Source: Phyto melanocephala (lineage: Eukaryota > Arthropoda > Insecta > Diptera > Rhinophoridae). From it: a stretch of DNA of 64,000 nucleotides. This document shows positions 45,472 to 57,447 of this stretch, one piece after another. Location: NCBI GenBank assembly GCA_941918925.1, contig OW799233.1, forward strand, positions 79,859,797-79,923,796, written 5' to 3'. The notes below the pieces were generated by a model. It was not told the DNA's origin. It ran no database searches and saw only the letters and a program-made list of their open reading frames with translations. Made by a program: the position numbers and the translations under genes. Position 1 is the stretch's first letter. Every line of letters starts with the position of its first letter.

Positions 45472-47609
45472 TTATACCCGCCACCAAAAAAATGGTGGGG
45501 GTATATTCATTTTGTCATTCCGTTTGTAACACATCGAAATATCCATTTTAGACCCCATAAAGTATATATATTCTGATTTAGGGTTTGATTTGATGACGAT
45601 CTAGCTATGTCCGTCCGTCTGTCCGTCTGTTGAAAGCACGATAGAGGTCGCACTGAAATAGCTAGAGAGCTCAAATTTTGCCAGAATCTTTTTCATAGAC
45701 AAGGTTTGTTTGGTATTGAAAATGGGCTATCGGAATATTAGGAAGAGAGTTATAGCGCGTAATGCAAAAGTAGGTCGAAAAAACCGTGTCCTTCGAACAT
45801 CGAATAAAATGGAATTGTGTCCAAACGCATTAACTTAGACTCATGAGTAAAAACAATATTTTTACCCGAAAATTATCTAAATCTATGCATTAGGAAAGGA
45901 GTTAGCGATCAAAATGTACGAAAATTTATACCGCACAGTGTATTTTTCGGTATATTTAAAAACAAAAACGTCATAAAAGCAACAAAATTGGATGTACGAC
46001 TCTGAAATTTTGCGCACATGGCTTTTTGGTCAAATGCTTTGTTCTAACGGAAAATCAATGTGCCACGCTCACTTTTACGCCCACCTCCCATATAACGTTT
46101 TACCCAAAATTCATATAATTTCTCTATTAATAAAGATTTTGGAATAATAAAGGACTATATTGAAAAAACTTAGTTGTACTCATTCGCAAAAACCACTTTG
46201 ACATGCCTACTATAACGCCCACTTGTCACGTTATCTACCGTTAATGAAATTTAAAAGCTCATAAAACCGCTAAAATTAGAGGTATGATGATCAAATTTGC
46301 TACGTATATCCTCCTAGGCAATGCCATTACTGTGCCAGAAAATTAAGGTGCCACGACCACTTTTACGCCCACCTCCAATATAACGGTTTAACTGAAATTC
46401 ATATAATTTCTCTATTAATAAAGATTTTGGACTAATAAAGGACTATATTGAAACATCTAAGTTGTGCTCATTAGCAAAAACAACTTTGAAACGCCTACTA
46501 TAACGCCCACTTTTCACGTTATCTACCGTTAATGAAATTTAAAAGCTCATAAAACCGACAAAATTAGCGGTATGATGATGAAATTTGCTACATATATCCT
46601 TCTAATCAATATAATTGTTGTGCCAAAAAGTTTAGGTGACGCGCCCACTTTAACGCCTACCTCCCATATAACGGTTTATCTTAAATTCATATAATTTCTC
46701 TATTGACAAAGTTTTTGGGAAAATAAAGGACTATACTGAAATATCTAAGTTGTATTTATTAGCAGAAACTTTATTGACACGCCTACTTTAACACCCACTT
46801 TCATTGAAAGACTTCATTTACAAAAGCATTTTAGTAGCATATCGAAGTTATAAAGGGTGGTTAAATTATAAGGGCCGATGTTGAATTTAAATAAAACACA
46901 AATCATTTAGGAAATTATTATTATTTCTTTTTGTAATGATAATATTTGTATGATTCAATTATGTATTTAACAAAATATCGGCCAAATAGACCCCCCTCCT
47001 CTCCCAACCTCGGCGCCACTCCTCTATCCGATGGTTTAAATTTTAAATACAATGTTGATGCTAAATTGTTGGGCAAGATGATGAGTCGAGGTGTACTGGT
47101 CTTTTGCCACACCATCGCAAAAAACAGCAATGGTTCCCATTCGACGAACTAAGAAGGCATTCACAGATTTTCTAACATTTTATACAGACCTGTTTTGCAG
47201 AGATTTAAATATTTTTTACAATTCTCCCGATTGTGGACGAATTTTAACGATTATGTTGATCAAAAGAACTACGAAGTGCACAAAATGCATTTTGATTTGA
47301 AAGCCCATTTTTATAAAAAACCTGAATAACTTTAAAGCGTTGCTCATTTGCATATCTTTCCACGGATCAAATTGAGTAAGTTTGAGATTGAGAAATGTTA
47401 AGTGAAATGCAGGAAACAAATTTAAAGACTAGGTGTAGTTCACCTTCAACATGGGCCCTTAAAATATAACCACCCTCTACAAAGAAAGTGATACATATTT
47501 TATTATAAAGAGATTATTCCATATTCTATAAATAGTGTGCTTTAAATGTACACAAAATTGGTGGTGGGTATAAAAGATTCGGCACAGCCGAATATAGTGC
47601 TCTTACTTG
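45472..47609 (+). mobile_element. Family B Helentron-like repeat, complete (B3)
   Basis: Starts TTATACCCGCCACC, then GACCCCATAAAGTATATA, CCGTCCGTCTGTCCGTCTG and three diverged 288-bp-type units (CCCACTTTTACGCCCACCTCC words near 46075, 46365 and 46640). The mariner-derived segment is at 46853-47475, and the 3' hairpin TTCGGCACAGCCGAA is followed by TATAGTGCTCTTACTTG. Best complete example of the family here. Confidence 0.8.
46853..47475 (-). mobile_element. Mariner-derived segment inside B3
   Basis: Inverted ends AAGGGTGGTTAAATTATAAG and an inverse ending CCACCCTC, with TA on both outer sides. The minus strand carries the same HTH remnant family as 44218-44573, plus degraded sequence beyond it. 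It has the same position and relative orientation as in B1 and B4. Confidence 0.7.
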
Positions 47610-48411
47610 TTTTATTTAAAGACGATTTTTGCTGCAGACCAGTGTTATCAGCGTATTTGACAACTAACATGTTTTCTTTATTCTCATGACTACATTTTCC
47701 GTTGTAAACACAGCGTTAAGGAAATTAACATTTGCTCTTGCACACACATACACACTTAAGTATATGAAATGTTATAAGTATATCAATGCTTTTAACAAAT
47801 TGTACACAATAGTTTTATTAAAAATTGTCCGCGTTTGTACAATCTCTTAAATTATATTTAAAAAAAAATACATCAGTGAATAAGCTTATGTATTTGTTTT
47901 AAGTTATATTTTCAACTTATACCCCTTTACTTATAATAAGGGCCGGGCCGTATTCATAAAAAATATTTTTGGTTTATTAAAGGCTTATTTGACAGATGTT
48001 GTAGAGAAATTTGTCAAATAAGTGATAGGGCGATTGCGCTGAATTTTAATAGCGGTTCATTCCCGGATATTTCCAAAAGATTGATACCATACACAGATCT
48101 AAAGAACATATGGTTGCTTCTTAAAGTTGATTTCAACCAACACACGGACAGACGGATAAATCGTCAGGGCTTAATCGACTCCTCTATTCATAAGCTTTCA
48201 GAAAATATATACTTTATGGGGTCGGAAATAAAAATTGTAGACATTACAGACGGAATGACAAAGCTATATATACCTTTGTGCACCACAGGTGAAGGGTATA
48301 AAAATTGATAAAGAATGTGGCGGTTAAACTTTTACTGCCGTATTCATAAAAAATATTTTAGGTTTATTGGAGGCTTATTTGACAAATTTCTGTGCAACAT
48401 CTGTCAAATAA
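47610..48411. repeat. Direct/inverted CCGTATTCATAAA repeats around a partial family A copy
   Basis: CCGTATTCATAAAAAATATT occurs at 47949 and 48333, each followed by a hairpin core with arms CTTATTTGACA / TGTCAAATAAG. The two cores are reverse complements of one another. Between them, 48025-48302 is the 5' part of a family A repeat (minus, ending GAAGGGTATAAA). No gene; 47610-47948 is unremarkable. Confidence 0.5.
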
Positions 48412-48742
48412 GTCTTTCATAAAGCTTAAATTTTCTTAAGGATTTTGTATGCATACTATAGCCGCTTAAAACACAGTATTTGTGCATAAACTTCAGGTCC
48501 CTGGCAAAAAAACAAATATTTCTATTCTCACTCGTATTCATACAAGCATTTTTCTTTGTTTGGATAAATATGTATGTAGGAGCAGACGTACTTTTATAGA
48601 CATATTTATGCATACATATGTACAAACAGATATACATCCATTAGAGTTTGCAAAAAATCTATGTTTCGATTCTTAAATTATAAATTTATTACATGTTATT
48701 ACACAAATATATACACAAATAATGTTAAATACTATTGAAAAA
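48412..48742. other. Intergenic DNA, nothing recognised
   Basis: Short overlapping open frames only, without features. Confidence 0.4.
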
Positions 48743-48993
48743 CAAGTAAGAGTGCTATATTCGGCCGTGCCGAATCTTATAAACCCTTCACAACGTGTAG
48801 TCATGCAATAACAGTAGTTTGTATTACCATTCATCTCATATGAAATACGTACATACATATATAAAAAACATACATATCCCATTGTAAAATTAAAAATTTA
48901 CGTATGTATGTTAAAAAAAAATTAAAAAAAACAATTTTAAAAAAATTTAAAAAAAATTAAAAAAAAAAAATTTAAAAAAAAATTAAAAAAAAA

Positions 48994-50865
48994 CAAGTAA
49001 GAGCACTACATTCGGCTGTGCCGAATCTTTTATACCCACCACCAATTTTGTGTACATTTAAAGCACATTATTTATTATTCTGTTAATCGCTATGGAATAA
49101 TCTCTTTATAATAAAATATGTATCACTTTCTCTGTAGAGGGTGGTTAAATTTTAAGGGCCCATGTTGAAGGTGAACTACACCTAGGCGTCAAATTTGTTT
49201 TCTGCATTTCAATTGACATTTCTTAATCTCAGACTAACTCAATTTGAACAGTGGAAAGATACGCAAATGAGCAACGCGTTAAAGTTATTCAGGTTTTTTA
49301 TGAAAATGGGCGTTCAAATTAAAAAGCATTTTGTGCACCTCGTGATTCTTTTGGTCATCATAATCGTTAAAATTCGTCCACAATCGGGAGAATTTTAAAA
49401 AATATTTAAATTTCTGAAAACAGGTCTGTATAAAATGTTAAAACATCTGTGAATGCCTTTTTAGTTCATTGAATGGGAACCATTGCTGTTTTTTGCGATA
49501 GTCTGGCAAAATAGCAGTCAACCTCGACTCATCATCGTGCCTAACAATTGAGCACCAACATTGTCATTGAAAATTCGGACCATCGGTTGAAGGTGTGGCG
49601 CCGAGATTAGGGGGTGGGTGCCATTTGTCCGATATTTTGTCCCATACATAATTGAATCATACAAATATTATCATAAATGATAATAATTTCCTAAATAATT
49701 TGTGATTTATTTCAAATCAACATCGGCCCTTAAAATTTAACCACCCTTTATAACTTCGATGTGCTAGTAAAAAGCTTTTGTAAACTTAGTCTTTCAATGA
49801 AAGTGGGCGTTAAAGTAGGCGTGTCAATAAAGTTTCTGCTAATAAATACAACTTAGATATTTCAATATAGTCCTTTAGTATTCCAAAATCTTTATTCATT
49901 AAGAAATTATATGAATTTGAGATAAAGCATTATATGGGAGGTGGGCGTAAAAGTGGGCGTGTCACCTTAATTTTCTGGAATGGTTATGACATTGACTGGA
50001 AGGATATACGTAGCAAATTTCATCATCATAGCTCTAATTTTGTCGGTTTTATGAGCTTTTAAATTTCATTAACGGTAGATAACGTGATAAGTGGCGTTAG
50101 AGTAGGCGTTTCAAAGTTATTTCTGCTAATGAATACAACTTAGGTATTTCAAAATAGTACTTTATTATTCTAAAATCTTTATTCATGGAGAAATTATATG
50201 AATTTTAGGTAAAACTTTATATGGGAGGTGGGCGTAAAAGTGGGCGTGTCACATTGACTTTCCTTTACAACAAAGCCTCTCACCAAAGAACAAAGTGTGC
50301 TAAGTTTCAGGATCGTACATCTAATTTTGTCCGTTTTATTACGTTTTAAATTTTAAATAAATTGAAAAATACACTGCATGGTATACATTTGCGTACATTT
50401 TGATCTATGACTCCTTTTTTAATGCATAGATTTAAGCTATTTTTGGGCAGAAATATTCTTTTGACTCGAGAAATATATATTCGAAGTTTCATGACTGTAC
50501 GTTAATGCGTTTGGACACAATTGCATTTTATTCGATGTGCGAAGGACACGGTTTTTTCGACCTACTTTTGCATTACGCGCTATAACTCTCTTCCTAATAT
50601 TCCGATTTAGCCCATTTTCAATACCAAACAAACCTTGTCTATAGGAAACATTTTGACAAAACTTGAGCCCTCTAGCTTTTTCGGTGCGACCTCTATCGTG
50701 CTTTCAACAGACGGACAGACGGACGGACATAGCTAGATCGTCATAAAATGAAACCCGGATTCAGAATATATATACTTTATGGGGTCTAAAATGGATATTT
50801 CGTTGTGTTACAAGCGGAATGACAAAATGAATATACCCCAACCATGTTTTTGGTGGCGGGTATAA
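48994..50865 (-). mobile_element. Family B Helentron-like repeat (B4), nested in A4
   Basis: 3' hairpin end at 48994 (CAAGTAAGAGCACTACATTC), 5' end GGTGGCGGGTATAA at 50865. It carries the mariner-derived segment at 49138-49746, about two GTGGGCGT units and the GACAGACGGACGGACATAG tract. It sits in the A-rich middle of A4, so it is the younger of the two. Confidence 0.8.
49138..49746 (+). mobile_element. Mariner-derived segment inside B4
   Basis: Ends GAGGGTGGTTAAATTTTAAG and CTTAAAATTTAACCACCCTT with TA on both sides. The plus strand holds the HTH remnant, with frame damage. Same position as in B1 and B3. Confidence 0.7.
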
Positions 50866-51373
50866 AAATTTAAAAAAAAGTAATAATAATAAAAATATAA
50901 ATAATATATTAAATAAAAAATAAAAAAAAAAATTAAAAAAAAATATAAAAAATTTTTTTTTTGGCTCAGCTGGGTTTCGATGCCACGTTTACTCTAACCA
51001 ATATACACGTTTGTGTGTATGTATGTTGTTGTTTTAATGTTGTTTTTGTGGAAAAAGATCGAGGTGGTCGTGGATTTTTGCTCATATCTCAGTTGTTTAT
51101 GTACCAATGTTTCTGATTTTCAATACCGATCTACTCCCGAGTATTTCTGATATTTTAGTACCTCACCCGGGTTCAAGCGATTTCGGGGGGCTTCAATAAG
51201 TTGATTTCAACATACACACGGACAGACGGACAGACTGACAGAGCTTAATCGATTCCCCTATTCATAAGCTTTCAGAAAATATATACTTTATGGGGCCGTA
51301 AATGAAAATTGTAGAAATTTCACACGGAATGACAAACCTATATATACCCTTTTTCACTGTGTGAAGGGTATAA

Positions 51374-51739
51374 TAATAAATTTATTTTAATGTCTAATTA
51401 AGTTAGTAATAAAATTAACGAACCACTTATAACATGATTTTATTAAGATAACTTTTGTCACCATTTTAAAATAAGTCTTTTTGATAACGATTTAATATTA
51501 AATTGTTTCATTCACAACCTCTTATTGTGTTCTGTATCGTCTATTGAAAAATAGTTTTAGTTTATTTACTTATGAACAAAATTTCTGACGTATCGGTGTA
51601 TGCTTGTTTTGCTAAATGTCAAATAATATTAAATGTCAGGTAAATAAAAACCAGAAATGGGAAAGATGAAAGTTCTGTATACGTATTATAAATAAAAATT
51701 TCTATGAAATAGACTACTTTCAAGTAAATTTCTTGTGGG
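51374..51739. other. Intergenic DNA
   Basis: AT-rich, nothing recognised. Confidence 0.4.
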
Positions 51740-52245
51740 TTTACACAGGAAAGTGAAATTTCATTTTAAAAATGTCGTCGAAGCGAAGAGTCGCAATAAT
51801 TGCTATACATTTTACATTGATGCGCTTAATTTGCCTCCATTTTTTTTACTACCTATAGAGTTACCAAGAATATTTCATACACAAATTTAAAAGGCAAGAG
51901 TTGAAAAATAAAAATTTTTGTTAATTTTTAATAAAATTTTTGTTTTAAAATTACACCAATATTATTCTTGATGTATATTTGAAGAATAAATATTATAAAT
52001 ATTTTCATATATACAAAAATAAGTTATATTTACAATTATTATTTTACCACAATCCTATAAATTTGTATAAGTTTTATTAGTAGGCAACAGTGTTTACCAT
52101 TTGTTACTTTGCTTTAATGAAAACGTCAAAATTTACTTTCTTGAAAAAATCATTGAAATCTGAGTGGAAAGTAAAATTAATGTGAGTGTGTTAGTGAAGA
52201 AGTGTGAGTGTATTGCGAATTTCATGAAATTACTTTCATGTGTAA
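51740..52245. repeat. Putative MITE, related to 33822-34320
   Basis: The left end TTTACACAGGAAAGT and the right end ACTTTCATGTGTAAA are inverted with one mismatch. Internal blocks AAAATGTCGTC, CAACAGTGTTTACC and GTGTGTTAGTGAAGAAGTG match the order in 33822-34320. No coding frame and no clear TSD. Confidence 0.5.
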
Positions 52246-52699
52246 ATGCTGGGTTAGTTGGTTAGTTATTTTAGAAGCGAAAAAATAGTAAAAAAATGTT
52301 TGTTTGATGATGCAAAAAAAATTTATTTTCCATCCCTGTATGAATCCAAATTAAATTTTAAATTACATATATAAAATGAAATTGTATTGTTATACGAAAT
52401 GTTTTAACATACAAAATAGGAGCAATAGTACGATACAACTAGGGTTATGAATTGAATTTGTATTTTGCGTTTTAGTAGTTAGGCAGCCTAAAAGCATGAA
52501 AGCCTGTTTTCTTTAATTACTTCATATGTACATATGTACATATGTTACAAATTTTATGAGTTTTGTAAAATTTGTCAATGCGGATTTGTTTTCGGTTTAT
52601 ATCATAAAGACAAGATTTCGGTTAAAGGAAAAAATTGAACAGCAAACCCTTACATATGTGAATATGTTCATGCAAGTGCTTGAGGAACAGTGCTTCTTT
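52246..52699. other. Intergenic DNA
   Basis: The open frame at 52526-52804 runs into B5 and has no features. Nothing else recognised. Confidence 0.4.
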
Positions 52700-54880
52700 T
52701 TATACCCGCCACCAAAAAAATGGTGGGGGTATATTCATTTTGTCATTCCGTTTGTAACACATCGAAATATTCATTTTAGACCCCATAAAGTATATATATT
52801 CTGAATCAGGGTTTGATTTGATAACGATCTAGCTATGTCCGTCCGTCTGTCCGTCTGTTGAAAGCACGATAGAGGTCGCACCGAAAAAGCTAGGGGGCTC
52901 AAATTTTGCGAGAATCTTTCTTATAGACAAGGTTTGTTTGGTATTGAAAATGGGCTAAATCGGAATATTAGGAACAGAGTTATAGCTCGAAAAGCAAGAG
53001 TAGGTCGAAAAAACCGTGTGCTTCGAACAACGAATAAAATGGAATTGTGTCCAAACGCATTAACGTAGACTCATGAAACTCCGAATATATATTTCCTGAG
53101 GAAAAGCAATATCTTTTCCAAAAAATTATCTTAATCTATGCATTAGGAGAGGAGTTATCGATCAAAATGTACGAAAATTTATACCGCACAGTGTATTTTT
53201 CGGTATATTTAAAAACAAAAACGTCATAAAAGCAACAAAATTGGATGTACGACTCTGAAATTTTGCACAGTTTGCTTTTTGGTGAGCCGCTTTTTTGTAA
53301 CGGAAAATCAATGTGCCACGCCCACTTTTACGCCCACCTCCCATATAACGTATTACCTAAAATTCATATAATTTCTCTAATAATAAAGATTTTGGAATAA
53401 TAAAGGACTATATTGAAACATCTAGGTTGTGCTCATTAGCAAAAACAACTTTGACACGCCTACTATAACGCCCACATTTCACGTTATCTACCGTTAATGA
53501 AATTTAAAAGCTCATAAAACCGCCAAAATTAGAGGTATGATGATCAAATTTTCTAAGTAAGTCCCCCTAGGCAATGTTATTACTGTGCCAGAAAATTAAG
53601 GTGCCACGCCCACTTTTACGCCCACCTCCCATATAACGTTTTACCTAAAATTCATATAATTTCTGTAATAATAAAGATTTTGGAATAATAAAGGACTATA
53701 TTGAAACATCTAGGTTGTGCTCATTAGCAAAAACAACTTTGACACGCCTAATATAACGCCCACATTTCACGTTATCTACCGTTAATGAAATTTAAAAGCT
53801 CATAAAACCGCCAAAATTAGATGTCTGATGATCAAATTTGCTACGTGTATCTCCCTAGGCAATATTATTACTGCGCCAGAAAATTAAGGTGTCAAGCACA
53901 CTTTTACGCCCACCTTCCATATAACGTTTTACCTAAAATTCATATAATTTCTCTATTAATAAAGATTTTGGAATAATAAAGGGCTATATTGAAACACCTA
54001 AGTTGTACTCATTCACAAAAATAACTTTGACACGCCTACTATAACGCCCACTTTTCACGTTATCTACCGTTAATGAAATTTAAAAGCTCATAAAACCGCC
54101 AAAATTAGAGGTATGATGATCAAATTTTCTAAGTAAGTCCCCCTAGGCAATGTTATTACTTTGCCAGAAAATTAAGGTGCCACGCCCACTTTTACGCCCA
54201 CCTCCCATATAACGTTTTACCTAAAATTCATATAATTTCTCTATTAATAAAGGTTTTGGAATAATAAAGGTCTATATTGAAACATCTAAGTTGTACTCAA
54301 TCGCAAAGAAACAATTTTGACACGCCTAATATAATGCCCACTTTTCACGTTATTTACCGTTAATGAAATTTAAGAGCTCATAAAGGCGCCAAAATTAGAG
54401 GTATGATGATCAAATTTGCTACGTATATCCTTCTAATCAATGTAATTGTTGTGCCAAAAACTTTAGGTGACACTCCCACTTTAACGCCTACCTCCCATAT
54501 AACGCTTTATCTTAAATTCATGTAATTTCTCTATTGACAAAGTTTTTGGGAAAATAAAGGACTATATTGATATATCTAAGTTGTGTTTATTGACTCGCCT
54601 ACTTTAACGCCCACTTTCATTGAAAGACTACATTTACAAAAGCATTTTAGTAGCATATCGAAGTTATAAAGGGTAGTTAAATTTTAAGGGCTGATGTTGA
54701 ATTTAAATAAAAAACAAATTATTTAGAAAATTTTTATTATTTATTTTTGTAGTGATAATATTTGTACGGTTCAATAGTATATTTAATAAAATATCGCCCA
54801 AAATATTGGGCTTTAAATGTACACAAAATTGGTGGTGGGTATAAAAGATTCGGCACAGCCGAATATAGTGCTCTTACTAG
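52700..54880 (+). mobile_element. Family B Helentron-like repeat (B5) with five 288-bp tandem units
   Basis: Starts TTATACCCGCCACC and ends with the TTCGGCACAGCCGAA hairpin followed by TATAGTGCTCTTACTAG. Five tandem units of 288-289 bases have CCCACTTTTACGCCCACCTCC-like words near 53313, 53601, 53889, 54177 and 54467. B3 has three and B4 about two. The mariner-derived segment is present only as its left part (54665-54800), so this copy lost the rest. Confidence 0.8.
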
Positions 54881-55339
54881 TTCGTATTAGACAAAACATA
54901 CAAAATTTAAAATAACGATTTGAGTATGTGTGTATGAACATACATATGTATGTATATAGTATTGAACAATATATTTTTATTATGAGATAAGTCTACTTCA
55001 AAGCATGCGACCGAAATGCATATTCAGTTTATTTCTCACCACAGAACGGCATAGATGAATTTTTAAAAACGATCAGACAGATTTATCATGTAATATACAT
55101 ACATATGAGTATATATGTATGTACAATCATATATATGTTTTTAAAATATTTTTTAACATGAGATACTGACTAATAAAATCAAAAGGTAGACGCTTAGACA
55201 ATTACACTGTGTCGAATATTACGTATTGTCGGATAATAATTAATTTAGTGTTAAAAAATCGGTAAACTTACATAAAACAACGCATTTAAACGATAAACAG
55301 CGTTTTCCATTTATTCAAACTGTTATTGTATCCAGAGAA
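54881..55339. other. Upstream region of the IQ-motif gene
   Basis: AT-rich, with TATGTA-type simple repeats. TTATTGTATCCAG just before 55332 could be a splice acceptor, in which case the coding exon is not the first. Confidence 0.4.
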
Positions 55340-55792
55340 ATGCACATTCATCCAAGCTCCCCGAATTCAGATATATCGCTTCAATCTGAGGAAAGTGCCG
55401 CCATTAAAATACAAGCCGGTTTTCGCGGATATAGAGTACGTAAACAATTGAGTGGCCGCTCCCATTCTCGTCATACGTTAAACGGTTATCAAGGACATAA
55501 TTCGATTCTGCGTCGTCAACGGCGCCTTCACCAGAGCGGTATGCCACAAAATCAAAATTGTCTCAACAACGGAGTAACAGCAGCAACTCCAGGTCAACTT
55601 ATAGAAGAAAGCAATGATGAATTACAAAATGCTTCTGTAGAAGATCGTTGTGCCACAAAAATTCAGGCAGGCGTCCGAGGTTTCTTAGTACGTAAGAAAC
55701 AAAAAGTTGCAGCCGATGCTGCAATAAAGATTCAAGCAGGATTCCGTGGATTTAAAGCTCGTAAAGAAGTTCAAAAAATTAAAGAAAAATAA
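55340..55792 (+). CDS. igl: IQ-motif protein, neuromodulin/igloo-like (150 aa visible)
   Basis: A clean 150-codon frame with three IQ motifs, the calmodulin-binding helix: AIKIQAGFRGYRVRK at residues 21-35, ATKIQAGVRGFLVRK at 105-119 and AIKIQAGFRGFKARK at 128-142. The first is separated from the others by a Ser/Gln/Asn-rich linker; the last two are adjacent. This matches Drosophila igloo, a neuronal calmodulin-binding protein related to vertebrate GAP-43/neuromodulin and neurogranin. It is highly charged, with no signal peptide or membrane segment. A possible acceptor (ATCCAG at 55331-55336) lies just before the ATG, and the frame is open across it (GAA ATG), so this may be the last exon of a longer gene whose 5' exons lie elsewhere. 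The TAA is followed by an AT-rich 3' region. Confidence is high for the domain, moderate for orthology. Confidence 0.8.
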   Translation: MHIHPSSPNSDISLQSEESAAIKIQAGFRGYRVRKQLSGRSHSRHTLNGYQGHNSILRRQRRLHQSGMPQNQNCLNNGVTAATPGQLIEESNDELQNASVEDRCATKIQAGVRGFLVRKKQKVAADAAIKIQAGFRGFKARKEVQKIKEK

Positions 55793-57314
55793 ATTTTAAA
55801 ATACATCTTGAATTGGATTACTTAATATTTATCCGAATTAAAGGATATTTTTGACACAATTTTTATTATGTAAAGAGAAAAAATGTACATATACATACAT
55901 AAATATTGAATATTGATTTATCGATGCAGATTGGATTTCACCACTAAATTATTTAAGAACCTCTTAAAGCAACTATTCATTAATTTATTTTATTAACGGC
56001 CTTTTTCACAATGTATGAGTATCTTAATTTAACAAGAACATTAACAAACCGTCACTATCGTTAAGAACATATGTATAACCTACGCTTGCTGTTTTGCATT
56101 TCACAATCTTTCCGTTACTTAACAAAAAAATAATATAATAAAAAAGGTATGGTATTGCGGTGTCTTTTTTACGAAAAAGAGTGAAATAAGAGACTACAAT
56201 CTTGAAATAAAATCGTCAAGAATTGTTTAAAGAATTTTGTGAATAAAAAGAAACATAAAATAACAATCTATAAGTAATATAAAATACATGTTTAAAATAT
56301 TAACCACCGTACTCATAAAATTTTAAATGAGCTTGAAATGTATTTCATTTAAAACTTTTTATAAAAAAATTTCCTAAAAAAGATTTGAAATAAATTTTAT
56401 TTTTTTGTGAATTAAGCTTTAGCCTTAACAATTTTAGATTTAAAAATATTGTAACGACATAAATGCTAATTTCTTTATAAAATTAACTTTGCCTAACTTA
56501 CGGTTAATTAAAGTTTACGTTAAATTATAATCGTACATTGCGTAGAAGGACGTAAATATTTTATTCTACTATCTAAGGCACATATATTTATTCATCAGTA
56601 ATCTTGATTTGTCAACTGATATTTTTTAACTTCAGCTGCTGTCAGAATGAATATATACAAAGTAATTGTCTCTCTTTCATATACTCTAAATGTCAAATTT
56701 CATATCTAAAATATAAACAAAAAGTTCACTTTGAACTGCGATTACTTGATGAACAAATACATATGCTTTGTAGATTGATGAGGTATGATATCATATTGCA
56801 TTAATTTCAAATATTTTTAAAACATATAGGTTAGGTTAGGTTAAAAAACTATGACAATACGTTATACCATATGATTCATCAATTAACCAATTATTAGTTG
56901 ATTGATAATTAAACGTATTTTTTTTTTTTTTTAATAACATTTTACCAGTTCATATACTATTATTAAGCTGTTGATCAAATATACTAAATACATCTCACAT
57001 CCAATATTACAAACATATTTATGCTTAGATATCTACATAGATATATTAATATAATACTAAATAGAGTATAAACTATCTATGTTCATATGTATTTATGTAT
57101 GTGTGTGTGCTCTATTTACTAGATATACAGATTGAGATTCGTTCGAGCAAATGTTTACTTTAAGTTTTTATTTTAGATGTGTATAGATTAAAAAATTTAT
57201 TAAAATGTTTTAGATTGTAGTACTAAAGCAATGTATTCTTCCACCCCATTGAATTAGGTATTTGTGTATATGTAATTAAATGTAGGTTTTAGTTTATTTT
57301 TATTGTACATATTA
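55793..57314. other. 3' region of the IQ gene and intergenic DNA
   Basis: Probably includes the 3' UTR (AATAAAT overlaps the stop region). CCACCGTACTCATAAAATTT near 56304 resembles the CCGTATTCATAAA repeat ends at 47949 and 48333. No further gene. Confidence 0.4.
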
Positions 57315-57445
57315 ATGTGCTGTTTTTACAATCCAAGCAATCGGTTTGAGTGGACGTTTTGCGAGTATTTTGTTTTTGTTGCATTAACACAACACATGCT
57401 CAGTTTTCACTCAAAGCGATCGTTCGGATTCTAAAAACAGCACAT
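57315..57445. mobile_element. 131-bp hairpin MITE with TA TSD
   Basis: Left arm ATGTGCTGTTTTTACAATCC and its inverse at the right end (...GGATTCTAAAAACAGCACAT), one mismatch in the outer 20 bases, with the pairing continuing imperfectly inward (CAAGCAATCGGTTTGAGTG). TA at 57313-57314 and 57446-57447. It would fold into a long stem; Tc1/mariner-type target. Confidence 0.75.
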
Positions 57446-57447
57446 TA

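Larger units (their letters stand above)
48745..51373 (-). mobile_element. Family A Helentron-like repeat (A4), split by B4
   Basis: The 3' hairpin end is at 48745-48785 (CAAGTAAGAGTGCTATATTC then TTCGGCCGTGCCGAA). The A-rich centre is interrupted by B4 (48994-50865). The remainder, 50866-51373, has GGCTCAGCTGGGTTTCGATG, ACACACGGACAGACGGACAG and the 5' end GAAGGGTATAA. Both halves together make one ordinary family A copy. Confidence 0.8.

Noticed and set aside
53313..54755. CRISPR-like array (regular repeats)
   Set aside because: The 288-bp units are contiguous with no unique spacers, in a eukaryotic TE.
56827..56843. TAGGTTAGGTTAGG, similar to the arthropod telomere repeat
   Set aside because: Only about three units. 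Short TTAGG/GGTTA runs are common in insect DNA, and flies lack TTAGG telomeres.
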